From positions 10,973 to 45,972 of the forward strand of contig JAHBMJ010000478.1 of assembly GCA_018398765.1 (NCBI GenBank): a stretch of 35,000 nt of DNA, read 5' to 3'. The translations under genes and the position numbers were made by a program. The notes under the pieces are model-generated. The model made no database searches. It was not told the DNA's origin and worked only from the letters and a program-made list of their open reading frames with translations. This DNA comes from Chromera velia (taxonomy: Eukaryota > Sar > Chromeraceae). Numbering within the stretch: position 1 is the stretch's first letter; every line of letters starts with the position of its first letter. Positions 1-10,104 of this stretch are shown piece after piece.

Positions 1-59
1 ACACACACATACACACACATACACACACACACACACATACATACACACACACACATACA
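1..59. repeat. (CA)n microsatellite
   Basis: Imperfect CA dinucleotide run with interspersed ACAT units at the very start of the window, so its left end is not visible. Similar CA/TA content continues weakly to about 110. Bases 110-540 hold nothing I can support as a gene. Confidence 0.95.
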
Positions 60-544
60 CAGTGTGACACACGCTGCACCTAGCGTTATACACACCTAGA
101 TACACACACGTGCAGAGACGGAGAAAGACTCAAAAAAGAAATCAAAATGGTCAACAAAAAGGCAGCCTAGAGCTCCAGAGCCTGGCAGACTAAGTACAAC
201 CCACTGACACAAAGGACGAGCTCTGAACCTACCTTGTAGAGGGGCTGTCAGGGGTGGTCCCTCCACACACCTCGAAGTGGACTTAACTGCATTCATATTC
301 AGAAGACACACATATGAAGAAGAGTCCATAGATGTATCAAGCACAGAAACAGGCAGATGGGAGAAGAATTAAAGCCTTAGAAAACGAATTCAAAAGGTTT
401 TACAATAATATAGCTGCTTTTTTCTGAATGTGCACAAGCAGAGAACACGAGGCGCGCAAGGCGCAACCCTGATGCCTAACCCGAAACGGCCCACAATAGT
501 GCAGATTAAGAACAGAAAAAGAACATGTAGCATGAATCCATACA

Positions 545-857
545 AGATGAATGCTGTCCCGAATACCTTTTGTCCAAAAAATGTGTCTTTTCTGTGATGC
601 GAAAGAAAAAAAAATCCTTCGTATTTTCACCGAGGGAGAATTCAGGCCTAAATTCTCCCTCGGGTGAAACGGCTCAAAGTGCTGCACATTGAGAGCTGCC
701 AGGAGAGAAAGAGAGCAGTTAGCACGATTTCAATCAAGATGAATGCTGTCCCAAACACCTTTCATCCAAAGTACATCTCTTTTCTATGGTACGAAGGAAA
801 AAAAAATCCTTCGCATTTTGACCGAGGGAGAATTCAGGGCTAAATTCTCCCTCGGAC
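545..857. repeat. Diverged direct duplication, each copy ending in a palindrome
   Basis: Two copies about 191 bp apart (about 545-664 and 736-855) share the order AATGCTGTCCC, a TCTTTTCT block, an A-run followed by ATCCTTCG, and then a near-perfect palindrome built on GAGGGAGAATTC and its complement. The palindromes lie at 630-664 and 822-855. Divergence is roughly 15-20 percent by eye. No coding potential is evident. Confidence 0.8.
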
Positions 858-880
858 GATATTTCCTTGACATACCCGGA

Positions 881-1217
881 GAGGGAGAATTCAGCCCTGA
901 ATTCTCCCTCGGTGACAATAAAAAAAAATCTTTGTCGAGGGAGCAAAAAAAAGATGACTTATTTCGGTAAAAGAAGCCAGAAAAAACACTAAAAAAAATT
1001 CTCCCTCCAAAAAATTTTTTTCAGATACTCATCGAGGGAGAATTCAGCCCTGAATTCTCCCTCGGTGACAATAAAAAAAAATCTTTGTCGAGGGAGCAAA
1101 AAAAAGATGACTTATTTCGGTAAAAGAAGCCAGAAAAAACACTAAAAAGAATTCTCCCTCCAAAAATTTTTTTTCAGATGGTCATTGAGGGAGAATTCAG
1201 CCCTGAATTCTCCCTCG
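881..1217. repeat. 153 bp tandem repeat with 14 bp-arm palindrome (2.2 units)
   Basis: Units start at 881, 1034 and 1187, a period of exactly 153 bp. The third unit keeps only its first ~30 bp. Each unit opens with a 30 bp hairpin: arm GAGGGAGAATTCAG, a 2-base CC centre, and the exact complementary arm. Further half-arms (GAGGGAG, TTCTCCCTC) occur inside the unit next to A- and T-runs. The two full units differ at only about five positions, so this duplication is young compared with the 545-857 pair. Two GAATTC sites per palindrome make the unit recognisable. Confidence 0.9.
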
Positions 1218-2269
1218 TCAAATATTTTTTTCACATAATGCGAGAGGGAGAGGCGGAACACAAAGTGTGAAATAGGCCTAAAAGAACAGTGCAGCTTCCA
1301 CCAGCACCCTTTACGAAGCTAGGCAATCCACTTTTTATGCCTTAACTCCCCACCAATTTCTCCCACCGACGTCTCCGAGTCTCCGGATTGTCTGTGTCCT
1401 TCCCGGCGGGCACTGGCCACCCCGGCCACTTGTGATGCCGCCGGCCCTGGCCCTGCTCCCTTGTGACGCCGCCGGCCCAGGCCAGGCCAGGCCCCGATCG
1501 CCCCCGGCTTCCTTTGCCAGTCACGGACGTTCATTTACTCAGCCCAAACGTCTCACCGCTCCCTCCAGCTGGCGTCTCTCTGCTCCCTCTAATTTCTCCC
1601 TGTGATGCCGCCGGCCCTGGCCTAAGCCACGGCATGGCCCGGCCCCGGGCCCGGCCCCCGCCCTTGTCCCCGTCCTTGCCCCCACCTCCGTCGATGGACA
1701 TCCCCCCAGCCCCGCCAGCGCTCCGGTCTGCTCACTCTCTTGATCTGCCCTGATGCTCTCCTTCTCACTTCTTTGCCCCCTCTTCTACCTTCTGTCTCCG
1801 GCGGGATCCATACATCGGGGCCAGGGCTGGTGCCAGTGTACAGTCTCAAAGATAGAAAGCAGACCTGAATACAGGCAGACAAGCAGTACATTCAAAGGGA
1901 GACAAACGGAAAGTAAGGATACGCATCCTTCCCCTCCTCCCATTGCCTCTTCCCAGGTTGCCATAAGTTCTCTTCTTTCTTTCTGGACCGTATTTACTGG
2001 ATGCCTTTAACTATCTTTAACTTATTTTCACTGACAGGCACGGACGCAAAACGATGCGACTGACAGGGACCGAATGAAATTTAAACAAACCACTGACCCA
2101 GAGAGATGGTCGTCATACCGTGACGGAGCCCTAAGTGCTGCTCTTCAGCACGATCAAAGGAACGAAACCTGCATTCAATCACATCCCCAAGAGGCAACAA
2201 AGCCAAAAACGACGGTTCAAGGCAAACATCTGCTCAACAGTGCATCATGCACTGACCCACACAGAGAGA
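1218..2269. other. Non-coding stretch, GC-rich 1380-1740
   Basis: A GC-rich, C-biased block (about 1380-1740) contains a short motif, TGATGCCGCCGGCCCTGGCC, repeated with variation near 1433, 1465 and 1603. Open frames here are Pro/Ala/Gly-rich on either strand, with no domain and no convincing start context. No gene is supported. Confidence 0.5.
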
Positions 2270-2486
2270 CGGAACTGCAGACTCACCAGAAGAATGGCGA
2301 AAGCAACCCCAGCTCCTCAGCAAAGGCAAAAGGTGGTCCCAGATCCTGCGTGCAACCACCGAACAAGAAAAGGATGAAGTTGCATGGGAGGGTCTGAGGT
2401 GCATCATGCTCTGACCTGATGGAACGGCTTGCAAGCAGTGAGACAAACAAGCTCAGCCTGATAAACTTACCGGAGAGCACGCGAGG
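2270..2486 (-). repeat. Exon-like module, copy 1
   Basis: This ~217 bp segment recurs at 3374-3588 with about 88 percent identity by eye. Read on the minus strand, both copies keep the donor GTAAGT (here 2465-2470), a ~105 bp intron-like stretch, a 72 bp exon-like block (here 2287-2358) and a second donor GTGAGT (2281-2286). In this copy the acceptor AG before the 72 bp block has become GG, so this copy could not splice there. The exon-like block has an open frame giving a short amphipathic, Leu/Phe-rich segment. No protein family was recognised. Confidence 0.6.
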
Positions 2487-3373
2487 GAGCACCAAACCCT
2501 GCATCCACGCAGCCAGAGTGAAAAGAAGGATGGGTGAATAGAGGAACCCACGTGGATCATTCCCTGACATGAGTTGACCCACTGAAGCCGCATTATACCC
2601 AGAGATGCCCAACCCCCAACTGACCAAAGAGATGAGACGAACGCAACTCCTTCCACACACCAGAGGCAAGCGAGAGCTCCAAACTCCTACATCCATACCG
2701 TATGAAGAGGAAGGAAAAAGGGTAAACAGATGCATCAACCCAGGTCTTTCTCACGTAACAATTAAAACCCCTTGCCCATACAAAGTGTTGTTTAAAAGGA
2801 GACGGCAAAGCTCAGCCCACCTCAAAAGTGCAGCCACACTACAGCACCGGCGTACGATCCCCAGCGACAGGCCCACAACAAGTGTACTCTACAGAAAATC
2901 TGCATAGCAACGTGGAGCTATAACTGAAGGGAATGAAGCGGGATCTTTTAATTTCTTCCTTGCTTTCTGACAGATGCCTCGGCCTGCAAAAGCATATAAT
3001 CGGATTTTTACCGTACAGCCGAATATTCGGATTGGGATGCGTGCGTCAGTCAAGCGTGGCAGCCCGCGCGGGCCGGTTGGGGCAGGCCGCGGCACAGACG
3101 CACATACATATGGCGCGGCACTGCATGCCACGCGCGGCATGCACGCAGACCCGCTGGCCCGGCCTGCCACTGTGCTACAACACTTTCAACCTTCACTCTC
3201 ATACACTCCGGGCTCTAATTTAAAACCTTTAAAAACAACAAAAGAATCGCTAAAGATACACTTAAACGATTTTGAATATGTTTAAACTAGTTTAAACTGT
3301 TTGTGTATTTAAAAAAATTTTGGAGTCGGAATTAGTGTTGGAGTCGGTCTAGTCCCGTTTTCACATGGACTCA
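2487..3373. other. Spacer between exon-module copies
   Basis: No supported gene. A CG-rich block (about 3040-3190) with repeated GCATGC and CGCG motifs is followed by an AT-rich stretch (3215-3320) containing repeated TTTAAAC units. Several open frames overlap on both strands here, but none shows a domain or a conserved partner. Confidence 0.45.
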
Positions 3374-3588
3374 CGGAACTGCAGACTCACCGGAAGAATG
3401 GCGAAAGCAACCCCAGCTCCTTAGCAAAGGCAAAAAGTAGTTCCAGATCCTGCGTGCAACCACTGAACAAGAAAAGGATAAAGTTCCATAGGAGGGTCTG
3501 AGGTGTATCATGCTTTGACCTGATGGAACGGGGTGTAAGCATTGAGACAAACAAGCTGATGAACTTACCGGAGAGCACGCGAAGGCCC
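3374..3588 (-). repeat. Exon-like module, copy 2 (splice sites intact)
   Basis: Minus-strand reading gives, in order: acceptor after a CTGTTTCAG tract, a 30 bp block (3569-3598), donor GTAAGT (3563-3568), a ~100 bp intron-like stretch ending in TTTTCTTGTTCAG, a 72 bp block (3391-3462), and donor GTGAGT (3385-3390). All sites fit the consensus and the 72 bp block is a multiple of three with one clean open frame. This suggests a duplicated internal-exon cassette from a minus-strand gene whose remaining exons I cannot identify. Alternatively it is a dispersed repeat that contains splice-like sites by descent. Confidence 0.55.
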
Positions 3589-3754
3589 CTCTGGATCCCT
3601 GAAACAGCCCAGTGAGAATCCCAAATCCTGTCTGCAGGTACATAACAAGAAGATACGGAAGTCTGAAAGCTTGGACAAAGGTAGGCCAGTGCCTAATATA
3701 ATGCAACGAGTTGTCAAGGTTAGCTAGTACACGTCGATCTGAGAGGAGACGGTG

Positions 3755-3840
3755 GGAGACGGAACCTCAAACTCACCAGAAGGAAAATAAAAACAGCGCC
3801 AGTTCCCCCGGCAAAGAAAGCAAGAGCTCGGGCATATGCA
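3755..3840 (-). repeat. Exon-like module, copy 3 (partial, diverged)
   Basis: Starts with GAGACGGAAC as in copies 1 and 2, keeps the minus-strand donor GTGAGT (complement at 3771-3776) and then aligns loosely with the 72 bp block, with small indels. Homology fades after about 3840. It supports tandem duplication of the module within 2.2-3.9 kb. Confidence 0.45.
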
Positions 3841-5024
3841 TAGAGGCATGTAAAAGAAAAAAGACGTCGATCAAAGATGGAGAGCAAGACGGGCCTCTCC
3901 AAATTTACCCACCACGCTTACTAGCAGAATGAGACGGCCATGCCCAAAGAAGAGAGACGGCTGAGGTTCGTTCCAACGTCTGCTCTTCCAATGGCATATG
4001 AAGAATCCAGCTATTTTATTTGAAATACTGTGCAACCTGATCTGGAAACATCAGTAGTGAACACTTTCGAAACAGATCCACAGTCCCACAATGTGCAGAG
4101 ATAAATATGCAGTGTGCGTCGATCTAGTCGATTACGTCGATCATCTTTGAGCTCAATGTGCATAGAGGTGCAACCGCATCCTTCAGCTGCATCTGCGTAC
4201 ATCAAAATTGGCTTTTTTGATTTAATCAATATCGATCCGCGCGATTTTAAATTTCGGTGCTCCCCGCCGCCGCCTTAATTGCATGCATAACGGGCGCGTG
4301 CGTTGACGTACGAAACACACACGCCGTGCGGTCAAATACAATATATTTTTTTCTCTCACTAAACCCAATTAATTTAAAAACAGGAAATCGTACTGTTTGA
4401 TCGCTTAAAACTCTTTGTTTTAAGCTTTTAAATATTGTTTACTGCCTAAAAAAGCTTGAGAGGTATGGTTGTTTTGGAGACCGTTTTACTGTTAGAGACC
4501 GTTCGGGATAGATTTGTCTTATTAAGACACTGTCAGTCGAATGTCAGTCGATTATCGATTGATTGAGGTCACGATCTAGACTGCATGATACTCTTAAAGT
4601 ATGTAGACGTGATGTACAATTCATATTCCCACAATAAGACGCGGCTCAGATTCAGTTGTTGGCCGAATCGGATCAAAACTTAAATGTTTTGATTGGATCA
4701 TGATGTGGAGGCAGTGTTCTCCATACAGGCCACCCCCAAAGCAGACTGTGAATATGAGTATCAGTTTCATTTATACTCATACTATTGTTTAAACAAACTA
4801 AATTTTTATAAGGGTATAAATTCAGTTGTTTAAACCAATTCATCAATAAATTCCTATATTAGTATATGCAGCTTACATTCAAAGCTTATATACACTGCGT
4901 TTTTGATTTGCTATTCTTTTTTAATATGTTGTAGATATTCTATTAAATAACGTTTAATATGAGTGTCTACACAAATAAAAAAAAATAGCTCATCTCAGAC
5001 TGGGGGCCTTGCGCATTAGCGTGA
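3841..5024. other. AT-rich intergenic stretch, no gene seen
   Basis: Short open frames only, with no domain signal on either strand. The sequence becomes AT-rich from about 4340. GTCGAT/ATCGAT motifs cluster at 4110-4240 and 4540-4570, without an evident function. Confidence 0.5.
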
Positions 5025-5240
5025 GAGCCGGAGGAGACCGGACTACAGCGACTAGGCAAACGTCGGCAGCAAATCAAAGCATGGCGGGAATTTTTTACCG
5101 CGCGTTTGCGTCTAGTCCCGTGGTCCTTGCGGCTTGTCGGGGGACAACTCCCCGCTAAGATACACAAAAGTATCTCGCGGGCCCACCAGCTCAGTAAGCT
5201 TTAGCAAGCTAAACTAGCTCGAAGGCCTGGAGCTGGAATG
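5025..5240. repeat. ~216 bp interspersed repeat, copy A
   Basis: Pairs with 5598-5812 in direct orientation at about 83-85 percent identity by eye. Landmarks are AGCCGGAGGAGACCGG at the start, GCGTCTAGTCC with GGTCCTTGCGGCTTGT in the middle, and AGCTCGAAGGCCT near the end. Minus-strand open frames are shared by both copies, but this follows from DNA identity and no protein family is recognised. A SINE or another short dispersed element is possible. Confidence 0.8.
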
Positions 5241-5597
5241 GAAGGTAAAGCAGAGCGAAGCGGAGTTGGAGCCGCGTTCTAGCGGAACCCGGAGAGCGCG
5301 GGTGATAATTGACAGAAGCCACATACCGCCACAAATAGATAAGCAGGAAAAAAGAAAAGATAGTCTCCTTCCCCTTCTGTTTTTAAGATTGGGGGCCCTC
5401 AAGGAAAGGTAAAGAAACGATAACCCGTATTGTCAGTTAGTAGTCATGGATTGATTTGCGATACCCTCCTTCCCACCCTTCTTTGACTCTTCTCTTTGTT
5501 CAAACACACTACTCGGTTAGTGAAGCCTAATTAGGGTGATGAACTATTCCGTACCGGTGCTGTTGTAAGGGAAGGGCAAAGTAACTGTTATAGGAGG
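5241..5597. other. Spacer between the two ~216 bp repeats
   Basis: No supported gene. This 357 bp spacer shows no clear homology to the repeats on either side. Confidence 0.5.
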
Positions 5598-5812
5598 AGC
5601 CGGAGGAGACCGGACTACGGCGACTAAGCAAACGTCGGTAGCAAATTAAAACATGGTGAAAATCTTCTGCCGCGTGTTTGCGTCTAGTCCTATGGTCCTT
5701 GCGGCTTGTGGGGGGAGAACTCTCCGCCAAGACGCACAAAAGTATTTCACGGGCCTACCAGCCTAGTAAACTTCAGCAAGCTAAGCTAGCTCGAAGGCCT
5801 AGAGCTAGAATG
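5598..5812. repeat. ~216 bp interspersed repeat, copy B
   Basis: Direct copy of 5025-5240 with the same landmarks and only about one base of net length difference. Homology starts at AGCCGGAG and stops after the AGCTAGAATG that ends both copies, giving sharp borders on both sides. No target duplication is obvious at the borders. Confidence 0.8.
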
Positions 5813-5901
5813 AGTCCTCCGTGGTGTAATATATTAATAGCTTGAAAGCTATAGCTAGCTAGGGATTCGGATTGCCACTCAAAAAAACCGGCCGGCCGTG
5901 C

Positions 5902-5926
5902 CTGTCAAAAACTCCATTTTCATCAT
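5902..5926. repeat. Isolated fragment of the 16.8-17.3 kb satellite unit
   Basis: The sequence CTGTCAAAAACTCCATTTTC matches the end of the ~50 bp satellite unit found at 16817-17275. It lies immediately upstream of the 5' border of the large retrotransposon at 5929. Confidence 0.6.
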
Positions 5927-5928
5927 TT

Positions 5929-6275
5929 CGTGCCTCAGGGATGAACCGACCAAACCGACTGAACTAACTGAACTGACCGAACTGCAGGAACTGAACTGAG
6001 AGAGGAACCTTTGCTTGTACGTCTTCGGCAGAAAAGATAGGGAATCAAAGGAGATTGGGAGTTCTGATCTTTTTCTCTCTCCGTCTCCTCCCGTTCCGCC
6101 CCGGGTGATTTTCTTTAGAGGTCATCTGACAGACCTCTAACTGACACGAAGTGACAGAATGAATCTCACTGGCCCGTTACCCTTGGGAGAAAAAAAGGAC
6201 ACAGAAACAGAGGAGTCCATCTCCGTCCTTTCTGTTCCCCCTGAGGTACTTGTTTCTTCCCTTTCCTTCTCGTTT
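5929..6275 (+). repeat. 347 bp retroelement leader, copy 1
   Basis: Aligns without any indel to 16142-16488, at about 94-95 percent identity. It begins with CGTGCCTCAGGGATGAACC and carries short GAACTGA/GACTGAACT iterations, then AGAGGTCATCTGACAGACCTCT, a hairpin with 8 bp arms, and ends in a T/C-rich tract just before the first long open frame. Its position before ORF1 suggests an internal promoter or 5' UTR of the element. Confidence 0.9.
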
Positions 6276-7689
6276 CTTCTCTGGCGACTCCATAGATTCT
6301 GACGGCCCCGTCACGAAGACGTTCATCTGGGAGGCGCTTCGGGATGCGACGGCAGAGATGCGGAGGAGCTTCTATTCCCGGGAGGAGGGAGAGAGGATGG
6401 AAGTAAGGATAGGCAGACTGTCCGAACAGATGGACAGACTGAGAATTGAGCTACGAGGAGGGAGAGAGAGCAGGGCGAGAATCATTGAGGGAATAGATTT
6501 CGTTCGGTTTGAGGGAAGAGTTCCCCTCCCCGAAGTAAAGAAGAAGATTGACCAGCAGCAGCTCATGGATCCGAACTCCCCCCTGAGTAGATTCCTCAAG
6601 AACATTCACGGAAATGAAGTCTTGGCAGGGGCGGGAACAGAGACGGATGGGCAGCTGCCTGTCTTCGAAATGAGCTCTGTGGTTGGCTTCGTTTCTTTTC
6701 GGGGAGGGGGCATTCTTTTCTTCTCCTCAGAACGGGCGGTGAACGTTTTCTCCGGCGATGACTGCGGGGTTTACCCGCTCTTCGGTACGATCTCGGAGTT
6801 CTCGCTCGACGACCCTCATCTCTCTGTGCGCTTCTCTATCCGGCCGGGGGCTGGTACTACAAGTAAGTTCCTGCGTGCCTCGGCGAGTTCGAGGCATTTT
6901 AACAGATGGAGACAGGCTATATCTCTCGCCCCAGTAGGGGTATCGAACGCGCGTTCACCCCCCTTCTACCTGCAGGTTTCGACGGGGCAGAGACCCCCCA
7001 CCCATACCCAGAGATCCCTCGTGCAGGGCTCTTCCCCAGGAAGGGGGAGAAGGGATGGGAGGACAGAGACTGGGGAGAGAGGAGACAGACGGATGACCCC
7101 CCCCTTCAGCTAAGGGGGTGGGGCTTATGGACAGGGGAGAATCGAGGACGAGATGAGGGGGACTTTGAAACGGGGGCGGGGGAACCCGAGCCCCCCTCTC
7201 CCTCCCTCTAATCGCTTCGGGCACGCTCCCCCCCCTGTAATCGATGGGGTCGGGAGGGGCATCGGGGGGGCCGGGTTGTATATAGAAGGGAACAGGGACT
7301 TTGCGCTGACTCACCGGGGGGGAGCCACCCGGAATATAAATTCGGCCTCCAGGGAAAAGGAGAGGAAAGAGGGGAGAAGCAAAGGTGGGGACAGGGGCAG
7401 AGGAAGAGTTGTGATGGACGGAACGGAAGGAACCGGAGGGGCGTGGCGAATGAGTGATAGGGATATGGAGAGGATGCAGCAGAGGGAGAGCAGACCCAAC
7501 CTCGAGGAACAAGGACAGATGGGATCAAACGGGCCCCCTACCGGAGTCGGAGAGCCTCTGCTGGCCTTTCCCCAGCCATCTCTCTTACACTCACTCCCTT
7601 GCTCCAACCTCCCTCCCTTCTTTCAGATCCCCTAGCAGACGTGGCCTCACTATTACCCCCAGTTTCCCCTGCCTCCATTCCTCTGCCCA

Positions 7690-7806
7690 CCTGCGGGGGT
7701 GGGGGGTCAAGTTCCGGGAAATATACTGGTAGCTCCTCCGGGGATGGGGGGTCAGATTCCAGGGGTCTTGCCGGTGGTTCCTCCGGGGATGGGGGGTCAG
7801 TTGGAT
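7690..7806 (+). repeat. 48 bp coding tandem repeat in ORF1
   Basis: The motif CCTCCGGGGATGGGGGGTCAG occurs at about 7733 and 7781, with a diverged partial copy near 7690. The 48 bp period encodes 16-residue units containing PPGMGGQ. Being a multiple of three, the repeat preserves the frame, which suggests it arose while ORF1 was still coding. Confidence 0.75.
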
Positions 7807-8157
7807 AGGGGACATGGGAGAGGGGAAGAACGGTCTGCTCGGCCCGTGGGGGGCAATCAGCCCTCCTTACAGGATCCGGCTATACTCCAGGTCGGACGGG
7901 GGGGAGGCCTCCCTCATCCAGCAGGCGGCCTGGGGGGGGGGCTAAGGGGGGGGAAAGGGAATGGGGGAATGGGTAGGAAGAAAAAGAAAAAGAGGAAGGG
8001 GGGTACTGGTGATGTGGAGATGGAGGACGCAGAGCAGGCTCAACCTCGAGCCCGGAATAGAAACATCGAGGCAGAGAGAGAGAGAGCAGAAGGAGGGAAA
8101 AAGAAAAGAGAGGAGGAAGAGGAGAGACGAGTGCAAAGGAAGGAGGAGCAAAGAGAA

Positions 8158-8271
8158 TTGGAGATAGATATTATTATGAGACAAACAGGAGTGGAGAGGG
8201 AGGCGGCAAGGCAGGCCCTGGCTGAGGGGGGGGACCTGGTGGAGGCGATACTTAGCCTCATGAATGAGCAG
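8158..8271 (+). other. UBA-like (NAC/HYPK type) domain within ORF1
   Basis: The frame encodes a ~38-residue segment beginning LEIDIIMRQTG and ending DLVEAILSLM. This matches the pattern of the C-terminal UBA domain of nascent polypeptide-associated complex alpha and HYPK: an acidic-hydrophobic helix with a Met-Gln-Thr/Ala-Gly turn, a helix with alternating Ala, a Gly-Asp-hydrophobic turn, then an AI-x-x-L helix. The preceding residues are a charged Glu/Arg/Lys helix, as in HYPK-like proteins. The call rests on pattern reading only and no search was run. Confidence 0.6.
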
Positions 8272-8936
8272 ACAGAGATACAGCAGATGCAGAGGGGACC
8301 TTCGAGAGGGAGACAACGGAGAGGGGAGGGAAAGGGATGGGACATCTTCTCTGGGGATTTCGGCGAGAGCGCGGCAGCCGGGAAGGAAGCCTCGTCTGTC
8401 CCCGTCACTCCTCTAGAGAAGCAACAGCAGCAGCCTGTTTCCCCGGCCCCCCTCTTCCCTCACCCTATGACTCCCGTGACAGTCCCACCCCAGCCTCCAA
8501 CTGTCGTGCGTCTCCCTCCCCCAAGCAAAACAAATTCTCGGACGGTACCCCCCACGGCTGTCCTGAGAGAAAGGCTGAAGGCTGCCCCGGGATCCATCAT
8601 CCCCCCCATTAAGGGGAGCAGGAGAGAGGGGGGTTTGACTCTGGGACAGAAGGGGGCGATAGGACAGAAAAGTGAGGGGGGGGGTCAAAAAAGGAAAATC
8701 AGAGTCGCAAGGGCCGGAGCGGCCCCTTTTCTGACTCTAGGAAGTGAGTCACTTTACTCTGTCTCTGCCAGGGAGGAGGAGGAGGGTGATGACAGGTCTG
8801 TATGCACCTCCGCGCTGGAAGAAGCCCCCCCCCTCTCCCTCGCCGAGGAAGAGGGAGAGGGGGGTTATATCTTCAGTAAAGAAGAAGGGGGAATGGTCCC
8901 AGCTGGGACTAGAAGGAGTCCTGAGGCGCAGAAGAG

Positions 8937-9640
8937 GTGGAAGGAGGAAAGAAGGAAGGAGAAGGACGAGCCCCTCGAGCAGAGGGGGGAAGTTTGGCCT
9001 GCAGACCAGCCGGTCTCATCTTCTTCCTCCTCCTCCACTGCTGGGGTGAATGTGGGGAAGTCGGAAAAGGGATGTGGGGGGGAGGTCTAGGTGGGGGACA
9101 GAAGGCCAGACAGAAGGTAGTTTTAGTAGGTAGAGACCTCCCTCCTTCCTCTCTTCTCTCTTTCTCTCAGACAGCTGGTCAGACAGTCAGTCGTGGGAAT
9201 TTCAAAGGGGTTAGGGCAGGTTTCAGGCAGGCAGACACACAGATAGCAATTGATAGACTTCCCCCCTCACCTCCTTGTTCTCACCCCCCTGCTCTGAAAG
9301 ATGGATTCCTTTCTTGTGATGAGGTGGAGGCCCTCATACAAGTGACTGTACATGAGCGACCCTTCACCCTGGTTAAGAGGGGGAGTGAGAAATTAGGGAA
9401 CGTAAGGAACTTTTCGCCCTCTCTCCCTCCCCGATCTGAGAAGAAAGAGCGCTTTCTTTCATACTTTGCTCCTCTTGCATCTGATAATGACTGCATCTTA
9501 TATTCCCCTTCTTCTTGTAGGCAGGAGAGTGTAGGAGAGTGCCACGGCCGGAGGGACAGGGGGCAAAGAAGAATGTATGACAGAAGGAAGAGGACCGTCA
9601 TCGAATCTTCCGATCTACAGAAGCGCTCTTTTTCCCCCCG
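8937..9640 (+). pseudogene. Retrotransposon linker segment in a shifted frame
   Basis: After the stop near 9088 in the main frame, coding character continues in another frame from about 9060 to 9640, with mixed-composition protein such as GFLSCDEVEALIQVTVHERPF before it enters low-complexity Pro and Ser runs. No domain was recognised. The switch of frame between two coding-like segments points to an indel in the G-rich stretch around 9065-9090. Confidence 0.4.
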
Positions 9641-9641
9641 A

Positions 9642-9850
9642 CCTCCTCCTCCTCCTCCTCCTCCTTCCTCTCTCTCTTCTTCTCGCTTTTCTTCTTCTTC
9701 TTCTTCTTCATCTTTTTCTTCTTCTTCTTCTTCTTCTTCTTCTTCTTCTTCTTCTTCTTCTTCTTCTTCTTCGTCTTCTTCTTCTCCTTTCTTCTTCTTC
9801 TTCATCTTCTTCTTCTCCTTCTTCTTCTTCTTCTTCTTCTTCTTCTGCTT
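9642..9850. repeat. (CCT)n then (TTC)n microsatellite inside the retroelement
   Basis: About 25 bp of CCT repeats, then roughly 165 bp dominated by TTC triplets with occasional TCA, TCG or TCC interruptions. On the plus strand it encodes poly-Ser, poly-Leu or poly-Phe depending on frame, and on the minus strand poly-Glu. The homopurine/homopyrimidine mirror character makes triplex (H-DNA) formation possible. More TTC/CTT-rich tracts follow at 9970-10080, 10320-10360 and 10450-10600. Confidence 0.95.
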
Positions 9851-10104
9851 CGTTCTTCTCTTCCCCCTCCCCCGCCTCTGGTATGGGCAAGAACAAGGGT
9901 GAGAACGGACAGAGAGGGGTGGGGGGGGTGAGACCAGACCACCGGGGGTATCTCTTATCTTTTTGAAATTCCTCTTTCTCTTTTTCTCCATTTTCTTCTT
10001 CTTCTCCTTCCCTTTCCTCTTCTTCTTCTCATTCTTCTCCTCCCATTCCTTCCATATCTCCCTCTTCTGCTTTTTTCCTTTCTTTCCCCCCCTCCAGTAC
10101 TGGT

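Larger units (their letters stand above)
6250..9090 (+). pseudogene. Retrotransposon ORF1 (gag-like), broken by stops
   Basis: One frame runs from about 6250 to 9090 with only two internal stops, a TAA at 7111 after a run of Cs and a TAG at 7633. The first open segment has no early ATG; the first Met codon falls near 6358. Features in order are a coiled-coil-like charged stretch (about 6340-6480), a Gly/Pro-rich region with a 16-residue repeat around PPGMGGQ (7690-7806), a Lys-rich nuclear-localisation-like patch (7975-8000), a Glu/Arg/Lys helix (8055-8165) and a UBA-like domain (8158-8271). Pro-rich and acidic stretches follow to 9090. LINE ORF1 proteins are RNA-binding chaperones; the coiled coil and basic patch fit that role. 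No RRM or CCHC knuckle is visible in this part. Confidence 0.65.

Noticed and set aside
2283-2738. Minus-strand 151-residue open frame
   Set aside because: It runs through the splice-site-bearing repeat without respecting its exon pattern and shows no domain; likely chance.
5185-5235. tRNA-like boxes (AGCTCAGT and AGCTCGAAGGCC) in the ~216 bp repeat
   Set aside because: They lie at the 3' side of the repeat, no cloverleaf can be drawn, and the second copy does not preserve the first box.
7942-8408. Minus-strand Ser/Leu-rich frames opposite ORF1
   Set aside because: They are shadows of the purine-rich, Glu/Arg/Lys-coding strand.
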